Part shown: piece by piece, positions 51,013-59,302 of the stretch
How positions within the stretch are numbered: the stretch's first letter is position 1
Layout: every line of letters starts with the position of its first letter
Source of the DNA: SHWB01 sp050246875
Lineage (GTDB): Bacteria > Pseudomonadota > Alphaproteobacteria > UBA6615
DNA length: 64,000 nt
Direction of reading: 5' to 3'
Assembly: GCA_050246875.1 (NCBI GenBank)
Contig: JBFWVF010000002.1
Span: forward strand, 248,001-312,000
Program-made: the position numbers and the translations under genes
The notes under the pieces: generated by a model
What the model was told of the DNA's origin: nothing
Seen by the model: the letters and a program-made list of their open reading frames with translations, nothing else
Databases searched by the model: none

Positions 51013-52140
51013 TCACGCCGCTCCCGCCGCGACGGCAACCCGTCCGGCGATAAGTTCGGCGAGGTGCGCGGCGGCCCCCTCCGGCATGTGCCGCGCCAGC
51101 AGCGCCGCGTCGGGCTCGCGGCCGGCGAAGCGCAGCACGGCGGGCGCGATCTCGGCGTTGCGGCAGACCATCGGCACCAGACCGAGGCCGATCGCCGGCA
51201 GCCAGGCGGCATCGGACGCGCGCGGCAGCAGCGACAGGGCGGGCCGCCCGAGCAGCAGCGCCTCGACGAGCGCGAAGGTCGTGAGGCCGACGACGAGATC
51301 GGCGGCGTACAGCACCTCGAACGGCGGACCCTCGGCGCTCACCGCATCGAACTCGTCGAGCAGGTCCGCGTGGTCCTCGCGCCGCTCCTTGGGGTGAAGG
51401 CGCAGCACGCGCCACGGCCGCGTCGCAAGCCCGGCCGTCGCGTCGAGGAAGGCCTCGGTCACGGCGCGGGTGCGCTCGGCCGTGCCCGGACGTCCGCGCA
51501 GCGTCTCGTCGCCCGTCAGCGCGAACCGCGCCGCGTCGAGGCCGTCGGACAGTTCCGACAGGAAGACGACGACGGGACGGCCCGCAGGGGCATCCGGGAA
51601 GACGGCGGCCCGCACGGCGGCGCGGCCCCTGGCGTCGAGGTGCCGGCGCTCGGCGCGCGCGCGGTCGAAGGCCGGGTGCCCCGCGACGACGAGGCGCGTG
51701 GCGGCGAAGCCGGCGGCGAGAAAGGCGTCGCGGCAGGCGATGTCGGCGACGGCGATCAGGTCGGGCGCGTGCGTGTCCGCCGCGGCGCCGGTGCCGCGGA
51801 AGCGTTCGGCGGCGTTGGCCGGTCCGTCGACCAGCCCGAGCGTGGCGATGCCGCGCCCTCGCGCGGCGTCGACCAGCGCCAGCCCCAGTGCCGAGCGGTC
51901 CTCGGAGGTTCCGACGACGACGGCACGCGGACGGTCCTCGTCGAGCAGGGCGCCTGCCGTCGTGCCGGCCGCGATGCGCCGGTGCGGGCGTCCCAGGCGG
52001 TCGAGCTGGGCACTGCCGGCGCCACCGGCGAAGAGCGACGCGGCGAGCCCGCGCGCCGCGAGCGCGGCCGGCAGGTCGGCGGCCATGTTGGCGGCGCCGG
52101 GGTCTTCCACGGCGATCATCACGCTGGCGGCGACGCTCAT
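51013..52140 (-). CDS. Unknown GT-B-like protein, possibly SpsG/NeuC-like
   Basis: 375 residues, no family named with confidence. The opening VMIAVEDPGAANMAADLPAAL, the middle stretch LIAVADIACRDAFLAAGF and VVAGHPAFDRA, and the end VGLTTFALVEALLLGRPALSLLPRA resemble GT-B folds of NeuC-type epimerases and PseG/SpsG-type hydrolases. A conserved RLHPKERREDH block would lie at the nucleotide site. Placed between an acetyltransferase and a Gfo/Idh oxidoreductase, it could release or transfer the sugar intermediate (inference). Its start overlaps the preceding stop (ATGA). Confidence 0.75.
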   Translation of the reverse strand: MSVAASVMIAVEDPGAANMAADLPAALAARGLAASLFAGGAGSAQLDRLGRPHRRIAAGTTAGALLDEDRPRAVVVGTSEDRSALGLALVDAARGRGIATLGLVDGPANAAERFRGTGAAADTHAPDLIAVADIACRDAFLAAGFAATRLVVAGHPAFDRARAERRHLDARGRAAVRAAVFPDAPAGRPVVVFLSELSDGLDAARFALTGDETLRGRPGTAERTRAVTEAFLDATAGLATRPWRVLRLHPKERREDHADLLDEFDAVSAEGPPFEVLYAADLVVGLTTFALVEALLLGRPALSLLPRASDAAWLPAIGLGLVPMVCRNAEIAPAVLRFAGREPDAALLARHMPEGAAAHLAELIAGRVAVAAGAA

Positions 52141-53165
52141 GCCGCGCGCCGCTCGTCCAGGGCGACGACGCACCCGGCGCCGCGCGAGGAGCGCAGCAGC
52201 GCGTCGATCACCGCTTCGGAGGCCAGGGCGCTGGCACCGGAGCTCGCCATTGCCGCGCCCGTCGCAAGGTGAGCGGCGAGATTGTCGTAGAGGGCGTAGA
52301 GGGCGTCCGAGGCGCCCGCCGGCAGGGTCTCCGGGCTGTCGCAGGCGATTTCGTCGGTGCCGTCGACGGCGCGGTTGGCGCGGCGCGGATAGTGCTGCAC
52401 CAGCAGGCCCTCGTGCAGGATGGAGAGCCGCCCCCGCTCGCCCCACAGATCGAGCCCGACCTCGCGGTACTGCGCGAAGTCGAGCGGCAGCAGCGCCACC
52501 TGTCCGCCGCCGGCCATGACGATCTCGGCGGAAAGGGCCACGTCCCCGGCGAGCGGCGTGCCGCCGAGCACCGTTGCGGGCCCGGCCGCGCGGACCGTGC
52601 GCACCTCGCCGCACAGCATGCGCAGCAGGTCGACAAGGTGCGTGCCGTTGTTGCGCAGGCCGTTGCCATAGAGCGCTGTGCCCGCCTGCAGGCGGCCGAT
52701 CCGCGCCTCGCGCCCGCCGGCGGCGAGAGCGCGCATCGTGGCGTCGCCCCGGCGCCACAGGTTGACCTGGAGCGCGACGCCGCGTGTCCGGCAAAGCTCG
52801 ACGAGCGTCCCGGCCGCGGCGAAGTCGGCGCCGAGCGGCTTCTCCGCCATCACCGCCTTCAGCCCTGGCAGCGACCGCGCGGCGTCGATGCGGCTGTCCG
52901 GCGGGCCGGACAGGACGGCGACCTCGTAAGACGCGGCGTCCGGCAGTTCGGCGAGCGAGGCGCAGGCGCGCACGCCGGGCCACACCGCCACGGCCGCGCG
53001 CGCGGCCGGATCGGGATCGACGACGGCGGTCCAGGCGAAGGCCGGATGCGCCGCCAACGCCTGGGCGTGCGTCGCGTAGCGGAAGTAGCGGGCCATGCGT
53101 GCGTCCCGCTCCAGCCCCCGCGCGATGGCGCCGAAGCCGACGATCACCGTGCGCAGCCTTGTCAC
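52137..53165 (-). CDS. Gfo/Idh/MocA-family oxidoreductase
   Basis: 342-residue NAD(P)-dependent oxidoreductase. The dinucleotide site is VIVGFGAIARG (residues 8-17) and the EKP motif is AVMAEKPLGAD (Glu108-Pro110). NNGTHLVDLLRMLCGE gives the conserved histidine. Such enzymes oxidise or reduce nucleotide sugars and are frequent beside SpsF-type cytidylyltransferases in sialic-acid-like loci. GTG start at 53165 overlaps the cytidylyltransferase stop (GTGA). Confidence 0.88.
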   Translation of the reverse strand: MTRLRTVIVGFGAIARGLERDARMARYFRYATHAQALAAHPAFAWTAVVDPDPAARAAVAVWPGVRACASLAELPDAASYEVAVLSGPPDSRIDAARSLPGLKAVMAEKPLGADFAAAGTLVELCRTRGVALQVNLWRRGDATMRALAAGGREARIGRLQAGTALYGNGLRNNGTHLVDLLRMLCGEVRTVRAAGPATVLGGTPLAGDVALSAEIVMAGGGQVALLPLDFAQYREVGLDLWGERGRLSILHEGLLVQHYPRRANRAVDGTDEIACDSPETLPAGASDALYALYDNLAAHLATGAAMASSGASALASEAVIDALLRSSRGAGCVVALDERRAA

Positions 53166-53905
53166 GGGCGCGCCGCTTTCTCGTGGCGGCCCGCGTTCAG
53201 CGTCGCCAGCGCCGGCTCGTCGCGCAGCAGGGCGACAATCTCGGCGGTGCCGAAGGCGTCGCCATGGCGCGGGGCGAGACGCGCGTAGATCTCGCGGATG
53301 AGGGCGAGGTCTTCCGGCCAGTCCATCTGCAGCCGCTGGTCGGGCAGGCGCAGCGGCGGCGGTGCCTCCAGGTGAACGATGCGGTAACGCTCGGGATGTT
53401 CGTAGAAGTAGAGCGAGACGTGCTCCCGTACCGCCGGGTCGTCGACCGTGGCGGCGACCTGCTCCAGCGCGTCGCGCCGGAAGACCTGGGCGTCGATGCC
53501 CTGCGGATAGCTCGGCCGCCAGGTGGTGCTGACGACGTCGCAGCCGCCGCCGGCGAAGCGCCCGACCGCGAGGTCGATGACCTGCGGGTCGAGCAGCGGC
53601 GTGTCGCCGCACAGCTCGACGATCACCTCGCTGGCCATGTCGCGGTGAGCGCCGACGACGCGGCCGAGCACGTCGTCGACGCTGCCGCGATGGACGGCGA
53701 GCGCTTCCGAGCGGGCCCATTCGACGATCGGATCGTCGGCGGCATCGACGGTGGTCGCGAGAACGATGTCGTCGACGCGGCGGGCGCGGCGCAGGCGGCG
53801 CACGAGCCTGCCGAGCGCCGGCACGCCGCCGATGTCGGCGAGCACCTTGCCGGGCAGGCGGCTGGCACCCATGCGCGCCTCGATGCTGGCGACGACGCGC
53901 GTCAT
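53162..53905 (-). CDS. SpsF-type cytidylyltransferase
   Basis: 247-residue nucleotidyltransferase of the SpsF/PtmF-like group. The CTP loop is SIEARMGASRLPGKVL, and the metal-binding region ELCGDTPLLDP and VSTTWRPSYPQGIDAQVF follow. With PseF this makes two CMP-sugar-type activating enzymes in the operon, matching the two NeuB-family synthases. In Bacillus spore-coat loci SpsC (DegT), SpsE (NeuB) and SpsF occur together, as here. The ATG at 53905 overlaps the DegT stop. Confidence 0.87.
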   Translation of the reverse strand: MTRVVASIEARMGASRLPGKVLADIGGVPALGRLVRRLRRARRVDDIVLATTVDAADDPIVEWARSEALAVHRGSVDDVLGRVVGAHRDMASEVIVELCGDTPLLDPQVIDLAVGRFAGGGCDVVSTTWRPSYPQGIDAQVFRRDALEQVAATVDDPAVREHVSLYFYEHPERYRIVHLEAPPPLRLPDQRLQMDWPEDLALIREIYARLAPRHGDAFGTAEIVALLRDEPALATLNAGRHEKAARP

Positions 53906-55209
53906 GCCGTCGGCGCGGCTCCGGCGTTCGACGCTTCCCAGGCGGCGAGCGCGGGCGCGTAGGCGGCGACCTTGCGCAGGGCCTCGGCGAGCCGCGTCTC
54001 GGTCGCGTCGTCGACGGACCAGGCGCAGGGCTCGAACAGGACGAACGCCTCGCGCCACAGCCGCTCGGCGACCGGGCACAGGCCGTCGGCGTAGTGGCGG
54101 TTCGACAGGGTGAAGGGAAAGCCGTCGCGCCCGATCGCCTTGCGCTCGCGGAACAGCGGCAGGCGGTAGAGCGGCGCGACGTAGCCGGTGAAGTGCGGGA
54201 AGCCCTCGGCGGCGAGGGCGGCGCTGAACGCCGCGCGCGACGCGCCGAAGGCGGCGGCGTCGAACTTGGCCGTCCAGCAGTAGTAGTTGTGGCGGCAGCC
54301 GTCGCGGACGGCGGGCGGCGTCAGGCCGGGCACCTCCGCCGCCGCCGTGGTGAGGCTCACGGCCAGAGCCTCGCGCGCCGCGACATGTGTCTCGACGGCG
54401 GCGAGCTGGGCCAGCCCCACCGCCGCCTGCAGCTCGGTCATGCGGAAGTTGTAGCCGACCATGTTGGTGAGATCGGCGAGCCCGAAGCCTTCGACGCAGT
54501 TCTCGCCGTGATTGCGGATCAGCGCCAGACGCTGCGCCAACGCCGCATCGTCGGTGACGCAGAGGCCGCCTTCGCCGGTGTGGATGTGCTTGTGATAGTT
54601 CAGGCTGAAGACGCCGATGTGGCCGACGGTGCCGGCGCGACGGCCGTTCTCCGCCGCCATCGGTGACTGCGCCGCGTCCTCGATGAGGAACAGCCCGTGG
54701 CTGTCCGCCAGCGTGCGCAGCGCCGCCAGCGCGGCGGGATGGCCGAACAGGTTGACGGCGCAGATCGCGCGGGTGCGCGGCGTGATCGCTTCGCGCACCG
54801 CAGCGGGATCGAGGCAGAAGGTCGCCTCCTCGATGTCGGCGAAGACGGGAATGCCGCCGTAGAACAGCGGCGCCATCGCGGTGGCCGACATGGTGGTCGG
54901 CGGCACGATGACCTCGTCGCCCGGGCTGATCCCGACCGCGCCCATGGCGGCGATCAGGCCAGAGGTCGCGGAGTTGACGCTGATCGCGTGATGCGCGCCG
55001 ACATGCGCAGCCCAGCGCGCCTCCAGCTCGCGCACCTTCGGGCCGCCCATGAATTCCGGCCCGGGGCTGCCATAGAAGCCGGACAGGCAGCCCGACTCGA
55101 GCACCTCGAGCACGGCCCGCCGTTCCGCCTCGCCCATCGAACGGTACGGCTGCAGGGGCGCGCCGAGCACGGGCGTGCCGCCGAGCAGCGCCAGCGTGTC
55201 GCCAGCCAT
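53902..55209 (-). CDS. DegT/DnrJ/EryC1 aminotransferase (SpsC/LegC-like)
   Basis: 435-residue PLP-dependent sugar aminotransferase, third of the family in the window. SVNSATSGLIAAMGAVGISPGDEVIVPP, EDAAQSPMA, the PLP lysine Lys207 in SLNYHKHIHTGEGG and MVGYNFRMTELQAAVG are visible. The insert around residues 40-56 (GCLSGFYGSPGPEFMGGPKV) differs from PseC and WbpE. Its grouping with SpsF suggests it belongs to the second nonulosonate route. Starts ATG at 55209, three bases after the FkbM gene stop. Confidence 0.88.
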   Translation of the reverse strand: MAGDTLALLGGTPVLGAPLQPYRSMGEAERRAVLEVLESGCLSGFYGSPGPEFMGGPKVRELEARWAAHVGAHHAISVNSATSGLIAAMGAVGISPGDEVIVPPTTMSATAMAPLFYGGIPVFADIEEATFCLDPAAVREAITPRTRAICAVNLFGHPAALAALRTLADSHGLFLIEDAAQSPMAAENGRRAGTVGHIGVFSLNYHKHIHTGEGGLCVTDDAALAQRLALIRNHGENCVEGFGLADLTNMVGYNFRMTELQAAVGLAQLAAVETHVAAREALAVSLTTAAAEVPGLTPPAVRDGCRHNYYCWTAKFDAAAFGASRAAFSAALAAEGFPHFTGYVAPLYRLPLFRERKAIGRDGFPFTLSNRHYADGLCPVAERLWREAFVLFEPCAWSVDDATETRLAEALRKVAAYAPALAAWEASNAGAAPTA

Positions 55210-55212
55210 GCC

Positions 55213-56160
55213 CTAGCGTCCGTCCTGCGGGAAGGCGGAGAAGGCCCGCCACGCAGCCGCCTGCTCGGGGCGCACGAAGATCAGGTCGAAGGTCAGGCGC
55301 GGATTGCCCGGATAGTGTTCGTAGCGATCGACCTCGACATAGCCGTGGCGCGGCAGCAGCGCGCCGACCTCGTCGAGCAGGGCCTGGCCCGTCACCTCGA
55401 TCGCCCAGGAGTCGGGAATCCGCTCCGCCAGCAGGCGGGCCGCCCCCTGCAGGACACGGCCCTCGAAGCCGTCGACGTCGATCTTCACATGCGTCGGCGC
55501 CGGCAGGCCGCGCTGCCAGTGCAGCTCGTCCAGCGTCACCGACTTGATCCACTGCGAGACGACGACGCCGATGGCGGCGCGGTCCTCCGGATTGCAGTAG
55601 GCCGACGGGTCCTCGAAGCTGTTCATCGTCTCGCCCGGCACCGGCGGCGCGTGCATCAGCAGGCGCCCGTAACCGTCGCGGTCACCACAGGCAGCGTGGA
55701 CCACCTCGACGCTGCCGCGCGGGCCACGGCGGCGCGCCGCATGGATCGACTTCAGGATCGATTCGACGCTCGGCGTGTAGGGCTCGACCATGACGACGTC
55801 GAGCCCGTGCAGGTGGTTGGCAAGCAGGCCCTCCAGTCCGTTGGCCGAGCCGACGTCGTAGAGAACCCGGCCCTCCTCGCCGATCCAGTGCAGCCACTTC
55901 CACACCGCGTCGGCCGGATCGTGGCCCATGAAGTGAAGGCGGCGGAACTCGCGCCAGGAGCGCACGCAGATCGGCATGGCACGGCCGTCCGCCATCGGTC
56001 GCCAGCCCATCCAGGCGCGCAGCTCGCGATCCCAGACAAGGCGGCCGCCGCGGCGGCGGAAGGCCTGGTACATGCGCAGCCGGTTCCACAGCGGCTGGAT
56101 GCGCGCGCGCAGCGGGGCTGGCAGCGGCTGCGCGAGCCGGTGGAAAACAGTTGTGCTCAT
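55213..56160 (-). CDS. FkbM-family methyltransferase
   Basis: 315-residue SAM methyltransferase. The SAM site is VLYDVGSANGLEGLLAN (99-115) and the FkbM end shows THVKIDVDGFEGRVLQGA plus a late acidic loop. An N-terminal ~90-residue basic extension precedes the domain. FkbM enzymes O-methylate polyketides or glycans. It overlaps the PhyH gene start/stop by four bases (ATGA). Confidence 0.88.
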   Translation of the reverse strand: MSTTVFHRLAQPLPAPLRARIQPLWNRLRMYQAFRRRGGRLVWDRELRAWMGWRPMADGRAMPICVRSWREFRRLHFMGHDPADAVWKWLHWIGEEGRVLYDVGSANGLEGLLANHLHGLDVVMVEPYTPSVESILKSIHAARRRGPRGSVEVVHAACGDRDGYGRLLMHAPPVPGETMNSFEDPSAYCNPEDRAAIGVVVSQWIKSVTLDELHWQRGLPAPTHVKIDVDGFEGRVLQGAARLLAERIPDSWAIEVTGQALLDEVGALLPRHGYVEVDRYEHYPGNPRLTFDLIFVRPEQAAAWRAFSAFPQDGR

Positions 56161-57134
56161 GGTCCGCCGTTATCCGCGCCGCGGCCGACGAGGCGGCGCA
56201 TCCGGGCCTTGAAGTCGGACAGCAGGTACGCGTTCTCGATGATGCGCGCCACCACGCCATAGGCCGGATTGCGCCGGAAGCGCGTGCCCATGTAGCGCTC
56301 CGGAGGCACCCAGCCCGTCGCCCCGGCGCCGAGGACGCGGAGCTGTCTTTGCGTCAGCCGGCCGATATCCGTGCTCCATACGGGCATGGGTGACACCTGC
56401 ACCCGGCCGAAGGTGGCGTCCCGGTAGTAGTCGACCAGGATGACGGTCCGATCGCTGCGCGACGGCTGGTCGGGACCGTGATAGCCGCGATCGTCGAACA
56501 GCACGAAGTCGCCGCGCCGGCCGTCGATGCGGGCGCGGGTGGCGAGGATCTCGCGCTGGCGCGCCGGCGGGTTGCCGGAAAGCGCCTCCTCGCCCTTCTG
56601 CGGCCGCAGCCGGTGGGTTCCGAGGCAGTAGGTGAAGGCGCCCTCGGTCGTGTCGTGGAGGTAGATCGCGCCGCCGACCCCGATCGCCTCGTCGAGGGCT
56701 TCGCGCGTCAGGGCAGGCGTGTCGGCCTGCTTGCGCCAGCCGACATAGAAGTCGGCGTGCATCGGAAAGTAGGCGTAGCCGACGCCGCGATCGTATTTCA
56801 GGTTGGCCTCGGCCAGCGTGCAGTCGGAACCCATGTAGGTTTCGACGATGTCGAGGACCCGCTCGTCGAGCATGGCGTCGAGCGCCGGCGCGCCGAGCAG
56901 GCACGGGTTGAGCAGCTTCTTCGGGGCATCGACCTTGGCGTAGCCGGGCACGCCGGCGATGGCCGGCCGAGCGAGCCACTGGCCGGCGCGCGCGACGAGC
57001 TCGTCCATCAGCGCGGCCGGCCAGAGGTTGCGCAGGACGATCACGCCGTCGCGCGCCAGCGCCGCCCGCGCGGCGTCGGTGCTGAAGGCCGGATCGGCCG
57101 TGTCGAAAAGGGCGAACGCGACGGATGCGCTCAT
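56157..57134 (-). CDS. Phytanoyl-CoA-dioxygenase-family (PhyH) protein
   Basis: 325-residue Fe(II)/2-oxoglutarate-dependent dioxygenase. The iron ligands are His126 and Asp128 (PMHADFY) and His219 (DRGYHGPDQ), with Arg229 (SRSDRT) placed to bind 2-oxoglutarate. LKYDRGVGYAYFP and YLHDTTEGAFTYCLGTHR fill the double-stranded helix. All metal ligands are intact, so it should be active; hydroxylation of a sugar or lipid in the glycan is inferred from context. Coupled by overlaps to both neighbours. Confidence 0.88.
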   Translation of the reverse strand: MSASVAFALFDTADPAFSTDAARAALARDGVIVLRNLWPAALMDELVARAGQWLARPAIAGVPGYAKVDAPKKLLNPCLLGAPALDAMLDERVLDIVETYMGSDCTLAEANLKYDRGVGYAYFPMHADFYVGWRKQADTPALTREALDEAIGVGGAIYLHDTTEGAFTYCLGTHRLRPQKGEEALSGNPPARQREILATRARIDGRRGDFVLFDDRGYHGPDQPSRSDRTVILVDYYRDATFGRVQVSPMPVWSTDIGRLTQRQLRVLGAGATGWVPPERYMGTRFRRNPAYGVVARIIENAYLLSDFKARMRRLVGRGADNGGP

Positions 57135-58432
57135 GCGGGCACTCCCGTTGCGACCGGCTGGCCGCGCTGCAGGCGATTGGCCTCGGCGCCATCGACCCAG
57201 CCGCGGTGCAGCAGGACATAGGCTGCTTCGTCGGCCGCCGGGTTCTTGCTTGGCGTCACGAGGAAGCGGCAGTCCTCGATCTTTGCGAGCGCGACGTCCG
57301 CGGCCTCGTCGGCGTGGCTCGGCACGCTGTCGTGCAGCACCCAGTCGCCGCCGCTAGAGCGGGACCAGATCGCCGGATCGCGGTGACGATCGACCTGCGC
57401 CCGGAACGTCGCCTCGTCGAGGCCGGCCCACTCAAGGAAGCGCTGCATGTCGGGGGCCGGCGCATCCGCGTAGCGGCGCACCTGCTCGATGCCCTCGGCG
57501 CGGGTCATGCGCCGCAGGCGGATTTCGCGGCAGGCATGGTCGGTGGCCTTGCCGTAGCCCCATTTGGCGAACTTTATCCAGTCGTGCACGCCGCTGTAGT
57601 GCTGGCAGTCGACATCGCTGTAGGTGTCGAAGGTGCGCGACTGCTGCGCCGTCTCGTAGGCGTAGCGCGACAGCATGCGCTCGTGCTGCGCCTTGGTGTC
57701 CCAGCGGATGTAGTTGCCGAGGTAGATGCCGCGCACGCCGACGCGCTGCAGCTCGCGGTCGTGCGGGTAGAACAGCGGCCGCAACTCATCCTCCGTCAGA
57801 CCCTCGGCGCCGTCGACGAGATCCTCGGCCTCGAGGCCCATCAGGTCGTGCTCGCAGCGATAGCGGCGGGTCATCTCGATCTCGTCGGTGTGCGAATACA
57901 TGCCGACCTGGTCGAGTCCCTGATGCGCGCCCCAGACGATGAGCGGCACCTTCAGGCGGACGGCCATCTGCACGGGGTAGACGGTCTGCCCGGCCAGCGT
58001 GTGCCAATGCATGCTGCCGACCCGCCGCAGCGTCTCGCGCACGATGCGCTTCACGGTCTGCGGCGCGAGGACCTGCTGCACGAAGTCCCCGTCCGTCAGC
58101 GTGCGCAGGTAGGCGAGGTTCCGGATGCCGCGCTGCGTGTTGTAGTGGCGGTTGTACGATACCAGCAGCGGCCGCAGCCCGTAGCGGCGGCGCAGCAGAT
58201 CGACGATGAAGTACGAATCGCGTGCACCCGAGACCGGCACGATGCAGTCGTAGCTGTTGCCCGAGCGATTGCGGTAGGCGTCGAGCAGGGCGCGGAGCCG
58301 GAGCTCGCGCTCCGTCCAGTCGAGCGTGTCCTTTTCCTCGTGGACACGGCAGCCGCTGCAGACGCCCTCGTCGTCGAAGGTCAGATGCAACGGGTGGTTG
58401 GCCGGATAGAGGCAGCGCCGGCAATACCTCAC
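57131..58432 (-). CDS. N-acetyl-sugar amidotransferase 2 (WbpG family, variant ATP loop)
   Basis: 433 residues. The N-terminal cysteines Cys4, Cys7, Cys25 and Cys28 (YCRRC, CSGC) match copy 1. The pyrophosphatase motif is PVSGARDS (Ser68-Ser73) where SGGKDS is expected: alanine replaces a glycine and arginine the lysine. The body keeps PLIVWGAHQG and YLGNYIRWD-type motifs of the family. It starts with GTG at 58432, overlapping the stop of the second HisF-like gene (GTGA). Could be active on another sugar or altered in ATP use. Confidence 0.88.
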   Translation of the reverse strand: MRYCRRCLYPANHPLHLTFDDEGVCSGCRVHEEKDTLDWTERELRLRALLDAYRNRSGNSYDCIVPVSGARDSYFIVDLLRRRYGLRPLLVSYNRHYNTQRGIRNLAYLRTLTDGDFVQQVLAPQTVKRIVRETLRRVGSMHWHTLAGQTVYPVQMAVRLKVPLIVWGAHQGLDQVGMYSHTDEIEMTRRYRCEHDLMGLEAEDLVDGAEGLTEDELRPLFYPHDRELQRVGVRGIYLGNYIRWDTKAQHERMLSRYAYETAQQSRTFDTYSDVDCQHYSGVHDWIKFAKWGYGKATDHACREIRLRRMTRAEGIEQVRRYADAPAPDMQRFLEWAGLDEATFRAQVDRHRDPAIWSRSSGGDWVLHDSVPSHADEAADVALAKIEDCRFLVTPSKNPAADEAAYVLLHRGWVDGAEANRLQRGQPVATGVPA

Positions 58433-59292
58433 AGCACGTACTCCGGCGCGCGTTCGAAGATCTGCGCCTCGAGCAGCGGGTCGGGCAGCCGGGCCAGCCG
58501 TCCGTCGGCGAGCCGGGCGGCGCCGCGATAGTCGGCCGGCGCGTTCAGCCGCACGGGAATGCCGCTGTCGGCGAGCGCGGCCTTGATCGTCGTCAGGGCA
58601 TGCTCGGAATGGGTCAGCATGTTGCCGATCGCGGCGGCGGACACGGCATCGAGCGCGAGCGCCGCGCGGACATGGTCGGGATGCCCCGCGCCGCCAAGGC
58701 AGATGACAGGCACGGTCACCGCGGCGCCCACCGCCTCCGCCAGCGCAAGCGCGTAGCCGTTGCGTGCCCCGTCGCGGTCGATGCTGTTGAGGAGGATTTC
58801 GCCGGCGCCGGCCGCCGCGTACTCGCGCGCCAGGGCGACGGCGTCCCGGCCCGTGTCGCGCTTCCCGCCGCAGGCCTGGGCGCGGAAGCCTGACGCCGTG
58901 GCGCGGGCGTCGATGCAGGCGATCACGCACTGCGCGCCGAAGCGCCCGGCGGCCTCGGTCAGCAGGGCCGGCCGTGCCGCGATTTCGCTGGCGATCACCA
59001 CCTTGTCGGCGCCGCCGTTCAGCAGGGTGCGGATGTCGTCCGTGGTGCGGATGCCGCCGCCGACGGCGAGCGGGCAGTGCACCTCGGCGGCGACGCGGCC
59101 GACCAGGTGCGGGTCGACCAGACGGCCCTCGGCCGTCGCATCCAGGTCAACGAGCAGGATTTCGTCGGCATCCCAGCTGTCGAAGAAGCGCGCGGAGATT
59201 TCCGGGCGTCCCACGGGCAGCCAGCGATGGAAGCCGATCGACTGCACGGCGATGCCGTCCTTGACCAGCACGGCCGCGATGACGCGCTTCAT
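58429..59292 (-). CDS. HisF-like subunit 2 of a sugar amidotransferase
   Basis: 287-residue (beta-alpha)8 barrel of the HisF type. The first-strand aspartate is missing (AAVLVKDG where HisF has CLDVRDG), while the second catalytic aspartate region (CIDAR) remains. PLAVGGGIRT, GADKVVIAS and ICLGGAGHPDH form the phosphate loops. Paired with HisH-like 2, from which it is separated by ten bases, and with amidotransferase 2 by overlap. Probable role: ammonia channel for amidine formation. Confidence 0.9.
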   Translation of the reverse strand: MKRVIAAVLVKDGIAVQSIGFHRWLPVGRPEISARFFDSWDADEILLVDLDATAEGRLVDPHLVGRVAAEVHCPLAVGGGIRTTDDIRTLLNGGADKVVIASEIAARPALLTEAAGRFGAQCVIACIDARATASGFRAQACGGKRDTGRDAVALAREYAAAGAGEILLNSIDRDGARNGYALALAEAVGAAVTVPVICLGGAGHPDHVRAALALDAVSAAAIGNMLTHSEHALTTIKAALADSGIPVRLNAPADYRGAARLADGRLARLPDPLLEAQIFERAPEYVL

Positions 59293-59302
59293 CTCCCTGG
59301 CG

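Noticed and set aside
53162..55209. Legionaminic acid pathway proper
   Set aside because: DegT, SpsF and Gfo/Idh genes recall Leg loci, but I see no GlmU/PtmE-like GDP-sugar enzyme or clear LegB/LegG, so only a generic second nonulosonate route is proposed.
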